A DNA stretch of 56,625 nt from Rhodocyclaceae bacterium (lineage in GTDB: Bacteria > Pseudomonadota > Gammaproteobacteria > Burkholderiales > Rhodocyclaceae): the NCBI GenBank assembly GCA_020445785.1, contig JAGRFZ010000078.1:398-57022 (forward strand). The letters run 5' to 3'. A model generated the notes under the pieces. The model did no database searches. It saw only the letters and a list, made by a program, of their open reading frames with translations, and had not been told where the DNA came from. Position numbers and translations under genes: made by a program. Position 1 is the stretch's first letter. Each line of letters begins with the position of its first letter. Shown here piece after piece: positions 32,821-41,323 of the stretch.

Positions 32821-33191
32821 CGCGCCGCTTTCGGCAGGGCCTTCGGATTGCTCTCGGCAAGCCGGCGCCGGCCCTGCGCCCTGAGTTGCGTGAAGATCGC
32901 GCTGCGGGCCGCCTGCCCCGGATCGCCGCGCCCGGCGCGGATCTCGCGCGCCAGCCGCCGATTGGCGTCGGCCAACGTGACCTTCGAATCGTCCAGCAAG
33001 CCCTGCAGCTCGGCCAACTCCTGGCGCTCCGGCTGGTCGCCATTGGCCAACTGACGCTCGGCGATCGACATGGCGTTGATCGACATCAGCAGCGCATGCC
33101 TGCGCTCGGCAGGCAGCGCCGGCAGCACCTGATCGCGCAGCAGCCGCCGGGCGCAAGCCAGCAGCGCCTCGCCCCTGGGTTGTTCGCGCAT
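32817..33191 (-). CDS. Small DUF6285-like protein, probable partner of the APH-like kinase
   Basis: 124 residues, helical, soluble, basic towards the C-terminus (MREQPRGEALLACARRLLRDQVLPALPAERRHALLMSINAMSIAERQL). This resembles the small DUF6285 proteins that accompany APH-like kinases beside ACAD10/11-type dehydrogenases. In the Pseudomonas putida levulinate operon the small protein LvaB is needed with the kinase LvaA; equating the two is my inference. Its ATG shares one base with the kinase stop codon (TGATG) and its own stop overlaps the phosphatase start, so expression of all three is coupled. Confidence 0.7.
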   Translation of the reverse strand: MREQPRGEALLACARRLLRDQVLPALPAERRHALLMSINAMSIAERQLANGDQPERQELAELQGLLDDSKVTLADANRRLAREIRAGRGDPGQAARSAIFTQLRAQGRRRLAESNPKALPKAAR

Positions 33192-34207
33192 CAGTCGTCC
33201 TCCGTCATGTTCAGAATCTCCCACTCCAGCTCGGGCACGATGTGCCCGGTGAGCGCCAGCAGCAGCGAATCTTCTTCGCCCGAACAGAAGCGCTCGGCCT
33301 GCTGGACGGCGATCACCGCCCAGTTCACGTGGGCCATCACCTCCCAATAATGCACCGCGTCGCGGTCCAGCGTGCGACCCGATTCCTGCTCGTAGCCGTG
33401 GTAGAAATCTTCGCGGGCGCCGATGCCACCGGCCTCGGCCGAGACCTTGCCGAAGCGCCAGCACTTGGAACAGAACCAGCCGATGTCTTCCAGCGGATCG
33501 CTCCAGCCGGCGAACTCCCAGTCGAGAATGCCGGTCAGCCCGTGCTCGTCGACCATGTAGTTGCCAGTGCGGTAGTCGCGGTGGGTCAGGGTCACGAGGT
33601 CGCGCGGCGGCGCATGTCGCTCGAGCCAGCGCAGGCCCCACTCGATCGCCGGATAGGCGGTGTGATGCGCGTCGAGAAAGGCGCGATGCTGGGCGATCCA
33701 GTGCCGCGCCGGCGCTTCGTCGTAGGTCGGCAGGAAGTCTAGGGCAGTCTGCGGCGGGCGCACCGAGTGAATGCGGGCCAACTCGCGCCCGAGGCGTTCG
33801 GCGAGTTGAACCCGGTCGGCGCCGTAGGCGTCGTCCCTGACCAGCAGGTGGCCTGCGGCGGTGCCACCGATGCGCCGCATCAGGAAGAACGGGCGGCCGA
33901 TGACCGAGGGGTCGTCGCACAGCCAAAGGGGTTCGGGCACGGCAACGCCGGCCTCGAATACGGTCTTCAGCAGGGCGAACTCCTGCGCCCGCCCGTGACT
34001 GATCGCGACGCCGGCGGTCGGCGAGTCGCAGCGCAGCACGCATTCGTGGCGCCCGGCCCTTGCCCCGCCGGAGATCTCCAGATCCACCAGCCAATTCTCC
34101 TGCACCGCGCCGCCCGACAGTTGACGCACGTCGCGCACGGCGGCCGACGCAGCGCCGGTCGCGCCGGCGACGAAGGCCTCGATCGCCTGGCGTGTCTTGT
34201 CGTCCAT
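33191..34207 (-). CDS. APH-like phosphotransferase (ACAD10/11 kinase type)
   Basis: 338 residues from MDDKTRQAIEAF. The aminoglycoside-phosphotransferase fold is shown by a Lys/Arg-containing N-lobe (LSGGAVQENWLVDL, HECVLRCD), Brenner motif THRDYRTGNYMV (catalytic Asp, Asn) and metal-binding ILDWEFAGWSDPLEDIGWF. It is the subfamily that in animals is fused to ACAD10/ACAD11 and in bacteria (LvaA) phosphorylates the 4-hydroxyl of a hydroxyacyl-CoA. It is not expected to give antibiotic resistance. The gene lies 8 bp downstream of the SDR and overlaps the next gene. A CoA ester kinase role is inferred from subfamily and neighbours. Confidence 0.85.
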   Translation of the reverse strand: MDDKTRQAIEAFVAGATGAASAAVRDVRQLSGGAVQENWLVDLEISGGARAGRHECVLRCDSPTAGVAISHGRAQEFALLKTVFEAGVAVPEPLWLCDDPSVIGRPFFLMRRIGGTAAGHLLVRDDAYGADRVQLAERLGRELARIHSVRPPQTALDFLPTYDEAPARHWIAQHRAFLDAHHTAYPAIEWGLRWLERHAPPRDLVTLTHRDYRTGNYMVDEHGLTGILDWEFAGWSDPLEDIGWFCSKCWRFGKVSAEAGGIGAREDFYHGYEQESGRTLDRDAVHYWEVMAHVNWAVIAVQQAERFCSGEEDSLLLALTGHIVPELEWEILNMTEDD

Positions 34208-34215
34208 GGCTGGCC

Positions 34216-34998
34216 TCACAGCCCGCTGACCAGATGAGCGCGATCGACCGCGACGCTGGCGCCGGACATGGCGCCACCGGCGCCGGAGGCGAGCAGCAGC
34301 AGCGGGCCGTCGAGGTCGCTCAGCTCGCTGAAGCGGCGGCTGGGAATCCGCATGCGCAGCTTGTCCCCGGCCTCGCTGCCGAGGAAATCGCGATTCAGGT
34401 CGGTAACCACGTAGCCGGGCAGCAAGGCATTGACCCGGATGTCGTGGCGGGCGAGTTCCAGCGCCAAGGCCTTGGTCAGCTGCAGCACGCCGGCCTTCGA
34501 AACCGCATAGGGGGCAACGCCGCCACCGACGCGCTCGCCGAGGATGGATGCGATATTGACGATGCTGCCGCCCTTGCCGGCCTCCACCATGCGGCGCGCC
34601 GCCTCGGTGGCCACCAGCCAGCATCCCTTGAGGTTGGGGTCGACAACGGCGTCCCAGTCGGCCTCGGTCTGCTGCAGCACCGCCTTGGTGACGGTCTGGC
34701 CCGCGTTGTTGATGACCACGTCCGGCACCCCGGCCAGTTCCGCCGCCCGGTCGAAGGCGACCCGCACCGCGTCACCATCGGTGACGTCGATCGCCACGGC
34801 ACAGGCCCGCCCCCCGGCAGTTGCGATCTCGGAGACGAGATCCTGCAGCTTGTCGACTCGCCGCGCGCTGACGACGACCCGGGCGCCGGCGCGTGCGAGC
34901 AGCGACGCAAAGTGGCGGCCGAGGCCGCTGGATGCACCGGTGACGAGGGCGACCTTGCCCTTCAGCGAGAACATCTCGCCGATCGATTGGATGCTCAT
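34216..34998 (-). CDS. Short-chain dehydrogenase/reductase
   Basis: 260 residues. Classical SDR: cofactor motif TGASSGLG (about 20-27), NNAG (about 97-100), catalytic Ser in NIASILGE and YAVSK. The residues after the second beta strand (SARRVDKL) suggest NADP(H) or relaxed use. It begins inside the stop codon of the acyl-CoA dehydrogenase gene (ATGA). In the levulinate pathway LvaD, an SDR in the same kind of operon, oxidises a 3-hydroxyacyl intermediate; a similar step, or interconversion of keto and hydroxy acyl groups, is plausible here. Confidence 0.9.
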   Translation of the reverse strand: MSIQSIGEMFSLKGKVALVTGASSGLGRHFASLLARAGARVVVSARRVDKLQDLVSEIATAGGRACAVAIDVTDGDAVRVAFDRAAELAGVPDVVINNAGQTVTKAVLQQTEADWDAVVDPNLKGCWLVATEAARRMVEAGKGGSIVNIASILGERVGGGVAPYAVSKAGVLQLTKALALELARHDIRVNALLPGYVVTDLNRDFLGSEAGDKLRMRIPSRRFSELSDLDGPLLLLASGAGGAMSGASVAVDRAHLVSGL

Positions 34999-36191
34999 CG
35001 GCTGCTCGCTCCCGTGCTTTCGGTCGGCGCCTTCCGCCCCGCGACCAGTTTCCTGCCGAGGTTGTAGCGGTGCACTTCGCTCGGACCGTCGTAGATCCGG
35101 AAGGCGCGCATGTCGGCGAAGATGCGCGGCAGGATGGTCTCGTGGGTGACGCCCTGCCCGCCCAGGATCTGCACGCTGCGATCGACCACCCGCCACTCCG
35201 CTTCCGAGCACACCACCTTGGCGCGGCTCGACTCGAAGTTGCAGCGCCGGCCCTGGTCGAGCAGCCAGGCGGTGTGCCAGATGTGCAGACGGGCGGTGTG
35301 CAGGTCCATCTCGTTGTCGGCAAGCATGAAGCTGACACCTTCGTGCTCGCCGAGGATGCGGCCGAAGGCCTGGCGGCGGCGCGCATAGTCGAGGGCAACG
35401 TCGTGGGCCCGCCGCGCCTGGCCGAGCCAGCGCATGCAGTGGGTCAGGCGCGCCGGCGCCAGCCGCACCTGGGCATAACGGAAGCCCTTGCCGATCTCAC
35501 CCAACACGTCGCTGGCCGGCACCCGCAGGTCGTTGAAGCGCAACACCCCGTGACCGCCGGTGAAGCAGGTATCGAGCGCATCCATCGTGCGCACCCGTTC
35601 GAGGCCCGGGCGATCCATGTCGGACAGGAACATCGTCGCCGAACCATCCTCCATCTTCGCCATGATGATGGCGAACGACGCCCCCTCGGCACCGGTGATG
35701 AACCACTTGCTGCCGTTGATGACGTAGTCGTCGCCGTCGCGCACCGCGGTGGTGGCCAGCAGCGACGGGTCGGCACCCGCGCCCGGCGGCGGCTCGGTCA
35801 TGGCGAAGCACGAGCGCGTCTGGCCCTGCACCAGCGGCTTCAGCCAGCGCGCCTTCTGCGGTGCCGACGCGACCGCCTCCATCAGATGGATGTTGCCTTC
35901 GTCGGGAGCATGAATGTTGAGCGCGGTCGGACCGAGCGTCGAGTACCCCGCCTCCTCGAAGACCACCGCCTTTTCCACGTGGGAGAGGCCCAATCCGCCC
36001 ATCTCGCGGGAGGCGTGCGGCGTCAGCAGGCCCGCTGCCCGAGCCATGCCGACCAGTTCCTCGCGCAGCGATTCGCCGGGGCCGTGCTGGGTCTGGCGCG
36101 GGTCGTTCTCCAAAGGGATCACCGCCTCCGCGATGAAACTGCGGACACGCTCCTGCAGTTCCTGCAATCGAGGGCTGAGTGAAAAGTCCAT
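34995..36191 (-). CDS. Acyl-CoA dehydrogenase of the ACAD10/11 type
   Basis: 398 residues, FAD flavoprotein. N-terminal helical domain (1-125), FAD-binding motif CFAMTEPPPGAGADPS and KWFITGAEG, C-terminal four-helix domain with RRQAFGRILGEHEGV and QILGGQGVTHE. The catalytic segment reads IYDGPSEVHRYNL; the usual EGT is DGP, a variant I associate with the ACAD10/11 and LvaC group. LvaC removes phosphate from a 4-phosphoacyl-CoA to make the enoyl-CoA. First gene of a five-gene minus-strand operon (ACAD, SDR, kinase, DUF6285-like, phosphatase) with a near-consensus promoter containing a GntR-type site. The mechanism here is inferred from the motif and the kinase neighbour. Confidence 0.9.
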   Translation of the reverse strand: MDFSLSPRLQELQERVRSFIAEAVIPLENDPRQTQHGPGESLREELVGMARAAGLLTPHASREMGGLGLSHVEKAVVFEEAGYSTLGPTALNIHAPDEGNIHLMEAVASAPQKARWLKPLVQGQTRSCFAMTEPPPGAGADPSLLATTAVRDGDDYVINGSKWFITGAEGASFAIIMAKMEDGSATMFLSDMDRPGLERVRTMDALDTCFTGGHGVLRFNDLRVPASDVLGEIGKGFRYAQVRLAPARLTHCMRWLGQARRAHDVALDYARRRQAFGRILGEHEGVSFMLADNEMDLHTARLHIWHTAWLLDQGRRCNFESSRAKVVCSEAEWRVVDRSVQILGGQGVTHETILPRIFADMRAFRIYDGPSEVHRYNLGRKLVAGRKAPTESTGASSR

Positions 36192-36285
36192 GCCTGCTCC
36201 TTTCCGTTGGATTGCTTCATCCTTCGCCGTGAACCGCAGGGATCACGGAACTTGGCCCCGCAATGCAACCGGGGAAGCGGCTTTT

Positions 36286-36300
36286 CGAATTCAGAATTCT
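36286..36300 (-). promoter_or_regulatory. Second GntR-type operator upstream of the ACAD operon (site B-prime)
   Basis: CGAATTCAGAATTCT contains the same 9-bp core ATTCAGAAT as site A at 28086-28094. Its centre is 32 bp (three helical turns) from site B, between the promoter and the ACAD start, so two repressor dimers could lie on one face of the DNA. Confidence 0.5.
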
Positions 36301-36315
36301 TTAATTGACGAGTTA

Positions 36316-36343
36316 ATTGTATTCAGTATTCACTTGATGTCAA
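36316..36343 (-). promoter_or_regulatory. Promoter of the ACAD operon with embedded GntR-type operator (site B)
   Basis: On the minus strand TTGACA (36343-36338) and TACAAT (36321-36316) are 16 bp apart, close to the sigma-70 consensus. The palindrome TGTATTCAGTATTCA (36318-36332) fills the spacer and overlaps the -10. It matches sites A and C in the TGTATT half. The transcription start would be about 120 bp before the ATG at 36191. Confidence 0.7.
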
Positions 36344-36682
36344 GCCGCTCGAGCGTCACCCGGGCAACCGGCAGCATCCCGGGCCGGGCACCCCGCGACA
36401 GCGCGAATCGAGCTCTCGCCGGCAATGTGCGTTGACTGCAAGGTGGCAGCCCGCGATTTCCGCCGGCCGCATCGCGAGCTGCGTCCGGCGCAGCACACAG
36501 ACGCCAGCACCCCAGCGAGCGGTCTTCCGGCCGCACGCCGCCCGTGCGTGCACTACGGCTACCGCCATCGGAAGAAACGGTGGAATCGGCCCGGCTGCGG
36601 ATGCCGCTCCGGTGCGGGCCGGCGCCGCGGCGGGGCGCTGGCTCTTTGCATTACGGCAGGCCGAGGTCTGCCTTCGACGGGG
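36344..36682. other. Intergenic region without a convincing gene
   Basis: 339 bp between the ACAD promoter and the stop of the ABC-exporter adaptor gene, which lies upstream on the same strand. GC-rich; small open frames on both strands lack motifs and ribosome sites. No clear terminator hairpin with a U-run was seen. Confidence 0.55.
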
Positions 36683-37879
36683 TCAGCGCATCACCACCCG
36701 CGCGCCGACGTGCAGGCGATCGTCCGGGTGTACGACGACGATCTCGCCGGCTTCGACGCCGGCCAGCACCTGCGCCGCGAGACCACTCTTGCGGCCGATG
36801 TCGATCGGCCGCTTGTGGGCGACGCCGTCGTCGACGATGAAGGCCGCCCAGCCCTCGCCGTCACGAAACAGGCTGCTGGCGGGAATCTGCAGCACGTCGT
36901 CACCGTGCCAGAGGATGAAGCTGGCTTCGACCCGATAGCCGTCGCCGAGGCGCTGCCACAGCTCCCGCGGCGAGGCGAATTCAACGATCACCCACACCCG
37001 CTGTTCCTCTACGCCGAGCGCGGAGACCTTGGTGAAGCCGACCGGCTCCACCCGGCGCACGACGCCACGGAGGGGCTGCTCCTGCCCCCAGCGCTCGAAC
37101 ACCACCGGCGTACCGGCTGCAACGCGTACGGCGTCGGCCGACAACAGGTCCACCTCCACCTCCAAGTCGCCGGGATCGCCGATCTCGAGCAGGGCCTGCC
37201 CGATCTCGACCGGCCCCTCGCTTTTGCGCGGGATCCTCAGCACGCGGCCATCCACCGGCGATCGCACCTCGACCGGCTCGGCACTGCCGCCGGCACCGGC
37301 GAAGTTCAGCGCCGCACGTGCCGCTTCGAGTTCATGGCGGGTGGTGCGCACCGCGAACTTCGCCGAGCGCAGTTCCGCATCGGCGCGGTCGGCCTCGGCC
37401 CGGGCGCGATCCTCGGCGTCCTGCGTAACGTGGCCGGTGCCGCGCAATTCGCGCATGCGTTCGAAATTCTTGTGGGCGAGCTCGGCGTCGGCCAGCGCCG
37501 CCTTTTCGTTTTCGGCAACGGCACTCAGGGTGTCGCGCGCGGCCGCTACCCGCTGCTCGGCCTCGGTCCGTCGCCGCACGTCCAGCACCTCGGCACGCAG
37601 CGGCTCCAGCGATACGACGGTCGCGCCGCTCGCCACCGCATCCCCCACATCCAGTGCGATCCGGCGCGCGTAACCGGCGACCGGGGCGGTGATCACGTAG
37701 CGATCGACCACCCGCGTGCGCCCCTCCTGCTCGATCGTGACCTGCAGCGGCGCACGACCGACGACACCGACATCCACGTCCACCGGCTGCGTCCGAAATC
37801 CGGAATAGAGCCCCCAAGCCAACAGGATGGAGAGCACGCCGGCGGCGATGCCCCGACGCCATGCCACTTCGTGTTTCAT
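36683..37879 (-). CDS. Periplasmic adaptor (HlyD/MacA-like) of an ABC exporter
   Basis: 398 residues. One N-terminal membrane helix (about 11-27) anchors a periplasmic protein with a split lipoyl domain (APVAGYARRIALDVGDAVASGATVVSLEP and SPVDGRVLRIPRKSEGPVEIGQALLEIGD). A long alpha-hairpin lies between (about 100-195, VRRRTEAEQRVAAARDTLSAVAENEKAALADAELAHKNFERM) and a beta-barrel follows. This is the membrane-fusion protein architecture. It is the third gene of a three-gene operon, 4 bp after the permease. Together they would move a lipid, peptide or drug; substrate unknown. No outer-membrane TolC gene is adjacent. Confidence 0.88.
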   Translation of the reverse strand: MKHEVAWRRGIAAGVLSILLAWGLYSGFRTQPVDVDVGVVGRAPLQVTIEQEGRTRVVDRYVITAPVAGYARRIALDVGDAVASGATVVSLEPLRAEVLDVRRRTEAEQRVAAARDTLSAVAENEKAALADAELAHKNFERMRELRGTGHVTQDAEDRARAEADRADAELRSAKFAVRTTRHELEAARAALNFAGAGGSAEPVEVRSPVDGRVLRIPRKSEGPVEIGQALLEIGDPGDLEVEVDLLSADAVRVAAGTPVVFERWGQEQPLRGVVRRVEPVGFTKVSALGVEEQRVWVIVEFASPRELWQRLGDGYRVEASFILWHGDDVLQIPASSLFRDGEGWAAFIVDDGVAHKRPIDIGRKSGLAAQVLAGVEAGEIVVVHPDDRLHVGARVVMR

Positions 37880-37883
37880 CGCT

Positions 37884-40247
37884 TCACTCCGCTGCCTTCA
37901 ACACCGCCACCAGGTCCAGCCGATCCAACTGGCGGCGCACCATCAGCCCGGACAGCAGCGCGGAGACCAGCACCACCGTCACCGCGAAGGCGTAGGTCTG
38001 CGGCACCAGCACCACGGGCACCCGGTACAAGTCGCTCTGCATCGTCTGGGCGATGTAGTAGCACATCCAGTTGCCGAGCCAGAGCCCGAGCGGAATCGCG
38101 AGCAAGGTCAGCAGCCCCAGCTCGCCCAGCAGGATGTAGGCGATCTCGCCGCGCGTGAAGCCGAGCACGCGCAGGCTCGCCAGCTCCCGCCCGTTCTCGG
38201 CCAGGGCGATCTGGGCATTGTTGTAGATCACGCCGAAGGCGATGACGACCGCGAACACCGTCGCCACATAGGTGAAGAACAGCATCGATTCGTCCATCGT
38301 GCGGTTGAAATTGCGGATCTCCTGGCGCCGCTCGGCAACGCCCGCGACGCGCGGCATGTCCCGCAGGCGCAACAGCAGTGGCTGCAGCGAACCGTCCTCG
38401 ATGCCGAGGTAGGCGCCCGAGATCGTCGGCCCCTCCCGTAGTAGGCGGTTCAGCGCGGCCAGTTCCATGTAGCCGGACACGCCCAGGAACTCGTTCACCA
38501 GCCCGGCGACGGTCACCTCGCGCGTCGGTCGGTTGCCTTCGAGCACCTCGACGACGATGCGATCACCGACCCGCACATCGAGCATCTCGCCGAGGAAGTC
38601 GGTGAGCAGGATGCCCTCCGCCGGCAGCACCACCGGCTGCAGCGCCACATCGAGCAGGCGCTGAATGTCGCCGCCGGGCTCGTAGCCGCGCACACCGCTG
38701 CGATACTCCCGATGGCCGTGGCGAAAGCGCACCGGAACGGCCCGGTAGGGCTCGACATGGCGCACGCCGGCGAGCCCAGCGAGGTCGTAGCGGGCCAGGA
38801 AGGAGGTGGGGTCGGTGAAGGTCACCGACAAATCCTCGCGCTGCATCAGGCCGAACTGCACGTACACCATGTAGCCGACCGTATCGCGCTGGAACAGGCC
38901 GGTCAGGATCAGACCGCAGGCCAGCGCGATGCCGAGCGCGGTGAGGGCCGATTTGAAGGCGCGACGCTGGATGTGGCGGATGATCATGCGCGCCGGTTGC
39001 GACAGCCAGCGCTTGAGGCCGAGCCGCTCGATCCAGGTTTCGCGGTAGGTCGGCGGCGGCTCCGGCCGCATCGCCACCGCGGGCCGCAGATTGGCGGCAC
39101 GCCACACCGCCAGGAAGGTGCCGAGGCCCGCGGCGAGCAAACTGGCGATCGCGGCTTCGGCCACCACTGCCGGCGACAGGCGGAAACTGAGGTAGGGGAA
39201 GTGATAAAACTCCGAAAAGATGCCGGCGAGTTCCCGGCCCAGCCAGGTTCCGAGCACGGCACCGCCGGCGATGCCGAGGCCGACGATCACCGCAACCGAG
39301 CCGAGGTAGTGGACGAACACCTGAAGATTGCCGTAGCCGAAGGCCTTGAGGGTGGCGATCTGCTCTCGCTGCATGGCCACCTGGCGCCCGATCACGACGT
39401 TCAGCAGGAAGGCCGCGATCCCCAGGAACATGGCCGGAAACAGGCGCCCGAGAGTGGCGAGCTGTTCCAACTCCTGGCTCAGAAAGCGGTGCGAAATCTG
39501 GTCCTCGCGGCCGTAGGCGCCGAGGCCACCGTAGGGCCGGATCAGCTCATCGACGCGCTCGATCACCGCCTGCACGCTGGCGCCCCGGTAGAGGCTCAGC
39601 GTCAGATCATTGAACGCATCGTGCAGATCGTAGGCCTGCCCCAGGGCCCGGCGCCCCATCCACAGGACTCCGTAGCGCTTGCTGTCGGGAAACACGGAGC
39701 CGGGACGCAATTGCTGGATGAACTCGGGGGACAGGGCCGTGCCGACCAGGGTCAGAGTCTGGCGGCGGCCGTTGAGGATGGCATCGAAGCGGCTGCCCGG
39801 GCGCAGCCGATGGGCCGCCGCGAAGGTCTCGCTGGCCACCACCTCGTCCCCCTGCCCCGCCGCCGGCAAGCGTCCAGCCCGCAGGTGCAGGCCATTGAGC
39901 CTCGGCGCGCCACGGTCGGGCAGCGAGGTCACCACCGCCGCCACCGGCTCCGGAAACGCCGGCATGTCGAGCCGCACCTGCACCGCGACCCGGGTCTGAA
40001 CCTGGTCGACGCCTGGAATCTCGGCGATGCGCCGACGCAGGCTCTCGGGCGCACGCTTGAGCGAAGCGAACACGTCGGCGAAGCGGTATTCGCGATAGTA
40101 GGCCGCCTGGGTCGTGCCCAGTGCATCCAGCGTGGCCAGGAACATGACGTAGTTGCCGATGCCGCACATCACCACCAGCGCGATCGCCAGCGCCTGGCCC
40201 TTCATTCGCCACAGATCGCGCCAGAGTTTGTGGTGAATGGCCCGCAT
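37884..40247 (-). CDS. ABC transporter permease with two FtsX domains
   Basis: 787 residues from MRAIHHKLWRDLWRM (ATG at 40247). An N-terminal helix (ALAIALVVMCGIGNYVMFLATLDAL) leads to a large periplasmic domain. Then come two FtsX units of membrane helices: about 265-400 with FPAMFLGIAAFLLNVVIGRQVAMQREQIATLKAFG, and 660-780 with FFTYVATVFAVVIAFGVIYNNAQIALAENGRELASLRVLGF. The duplicated FtsX arrangement is that of large MacB-superfamily permeases that work with lipid or lipoprotein cargo. It follows the ATPase gene by 5 bp. Function as an exporter with the downstream adaptor is likely. Confidence 0.88.
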   Translation of the reverse strand: MRAIHHKLWRDLWRMKGQALAIALVVMCGIGNYVMFLATLDALGTTQAAYYREYRFADVFASLKRAPESLRRRIAEIPGVDQVQTRVAVQVRLDMPAFPEPVAAVVTSLPDRGAPRLNGLHLRAGRLPAAGQGDEVVASETFAAAHRLRPGSRFDAILNGRRQTLTLVGTALSPEFIQQLRPGSVFPDSKRYGVLWMGRRALGQAYDLHDAFNDLTLSLYRGASVQAVIERVDELIRPYGGLGAYGREDQISHRFLSQELEQLATLGRLFPAMFLGIAAFLLNVVIGRQVAMQREQIATLKAFGYGNLQVFVHYLGSVAVIVGLGIAGGAVLGTWLGRELAGIFSEFYHFPYLSFRLSPAVVAEAAIASLLAAGLGTFLAVWRAANLRPAVAMRPEPPPTYRETWIERLGLKRWLSQPARMIIRHIQRRAFKSALTALGIALACGLILTGLFQRDTVGYMVYVQFGLMQREDLSVTFTDPTSFLARYDLAGLAGVRHVEPYRAVPVRFRHGHREYRSGVRGYEPGGDIQRLLDVALQPVVLPAEGILLTDFLGEMLDVRVGDRIVVEVLEGNRPTREVTVAGLVNEFLGVSGYMELAALNRLLREGPTISGAYLGIEDGSLQPLLLRLRDMPRVAGVAERRQEIRNFNRTMDESMLFFTYVATVFAVVIAFGVIYNNAQIALAENGRELASLRVLGFTRGEIAYILLGELGLLTLLAIPLGLWLGNWMCYYIAQTMQSDLYRVPVVLVPQTYAFAVTVVLVSALLSGLMVRRQLDRLDLVAVLKAAE

Positions 40248-40252
40248 CGCGA

Positions 40253-41113
40253 CTACCAGCTGAGCTCGGCCGGGGATTTCTTCTCGGCGTTGGTGGCAAC
40301 GCTGACCACCCGCCCATCGCCGAAGTGCACGACGCGGTCCGCCATCTCGGCGATGACCGAGTTGTGGGTGATGACGGCGGTGGTGGTCCCCAACTCCCGA
40401 TTCACCCGCGCGATCACGTCCAGCACCAACACGCCGGTCGGCGCGTCGAGCGCTCCGGTGGGCTCGTCGCACAACAACACCTGCGGGCGCTTCGACACGG
40501 CGCGGGCGATCGCCACGCGCTGCTGTTCGCCGCCCGAGAGCTGGGTCGGGAAGTGATCGAGTCGCCCCCCCAGGCCGACCATCGCCAGGGCCTCTTCCGG
40601 CGCCATCGGTGCCGCCGCGATTTCGGTGACGAGGGCCACATTCTCGCGCGCCGTCAGGCTGGGGATCAGGTTGTAGAACTGGAACACGAAGCCCACGTGC
40701 TCGCGCCGGTAGCGGGTCATCGCGGCGTCGTCGAACACCGAAAGATCGTGGTCGCCGTAGCGCACGCTGCCGCGGCTCGGCGCGTCGAGACCACCGAGAA
40801 TGTTGAGCAGGGTCGACTTGCCGCTGCCGGACGGGCCGAGGAGGACCACCAGTTCGCCCTCGAACAGGTCGAGATCGACGCCCCTCAAGGCCTCGACCTG
40901 GACCTCGCCCATCTGGTAGGTCTTGGACAGGCCGCGGATCTCGAAGATCGGGGGCGGTGCCTCGGCGGAAGGAAGGGCCGGCCTATTCCTCGCAACTCGC
41001 CCCCTCGCCGGGCCACCCGCCTGTCGAGCCGGCGTCGACGAGCCCGCGCGCCGATTCTGCGCGACCGGGACCGCGTCCTGCTTCTCGTCGAACTCTCCGG
41101 CTGCACGATTCAT
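40253..41113 (-). CDS. ABC transporter ATPase (MacB/LolD-like)
   Basis: 286 residues from MNRAAGEF at 41113; in-frame ATGs at 41170 and 41230 would lengthen the disordered N-terminus. The first ~60 residues are a Pro/Arg-rich tail not seen in LolD. The NBD has Walker [11 protein letters not shown]-loop [12 protein letters not shown], signature [14 protein letters not shown], Walker [13 protein letters not shown] and H-loop VITHN. Order ATPase, permease, adaptor and spacings of 4-5 bp indicate one operon. It powers the exporter at the inner membrane. Confidence 0.88.
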   Translation of the reverse strand: MNRAAGEFDEKQDAVPVAQNRRAGSSTPARQAGGPARGRVARNRPALPSAEAPPPIFEIRGLSKTYQMGEVQVEALRGVDLDLFEGELVVLLGPSGSGKSTLLNILGGLDAPSRGSVRYGDHDLSVFDDAAMTRYRREHVGFVFQFYNLIPSLTARENVALVTEIAAAPMAPEEALAMVGLGGRLDHFPTQLSGGEQQRVAIARAVSKRPQVLLCDEPTGALDAPTGVLVLDVIARVNRELGTTTAVITHNSVIAEMADRVVHFGDGRVVSVATNAEKKSPAELSW

Positions 41114-41323
41114 CGCCTTGCCCCATCCGGATCGCGAGTCGCCGCTGCCGAGGCGATTCGCATTCGCCATCGAGGACAACACTAGGGGATTCGATCCAGG
41201 AATGGTTTGATCGACGTCAATCGATGGCATGCCGACCAGACGCGATGCGCCGGCGCGGGACCGCAGGTCGATCGCCTGGCTCGACAGGCGGCGCCCGGCT
41301 ACCGGTGCGGAACGGATGTTCCC

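Noticed and set aside
33191-34207. Aminoglycoside resistance gene
   Set aside because: APH-like fold, but the operon and motif context are those of the ACAD10/11-associated kinases, not of resistance enzymes.
38712-40556. 614-codon open frame opposite the FtsX permease
   Set aside because: Antisense artefact; the permease has typical membrane helices in the other frame.
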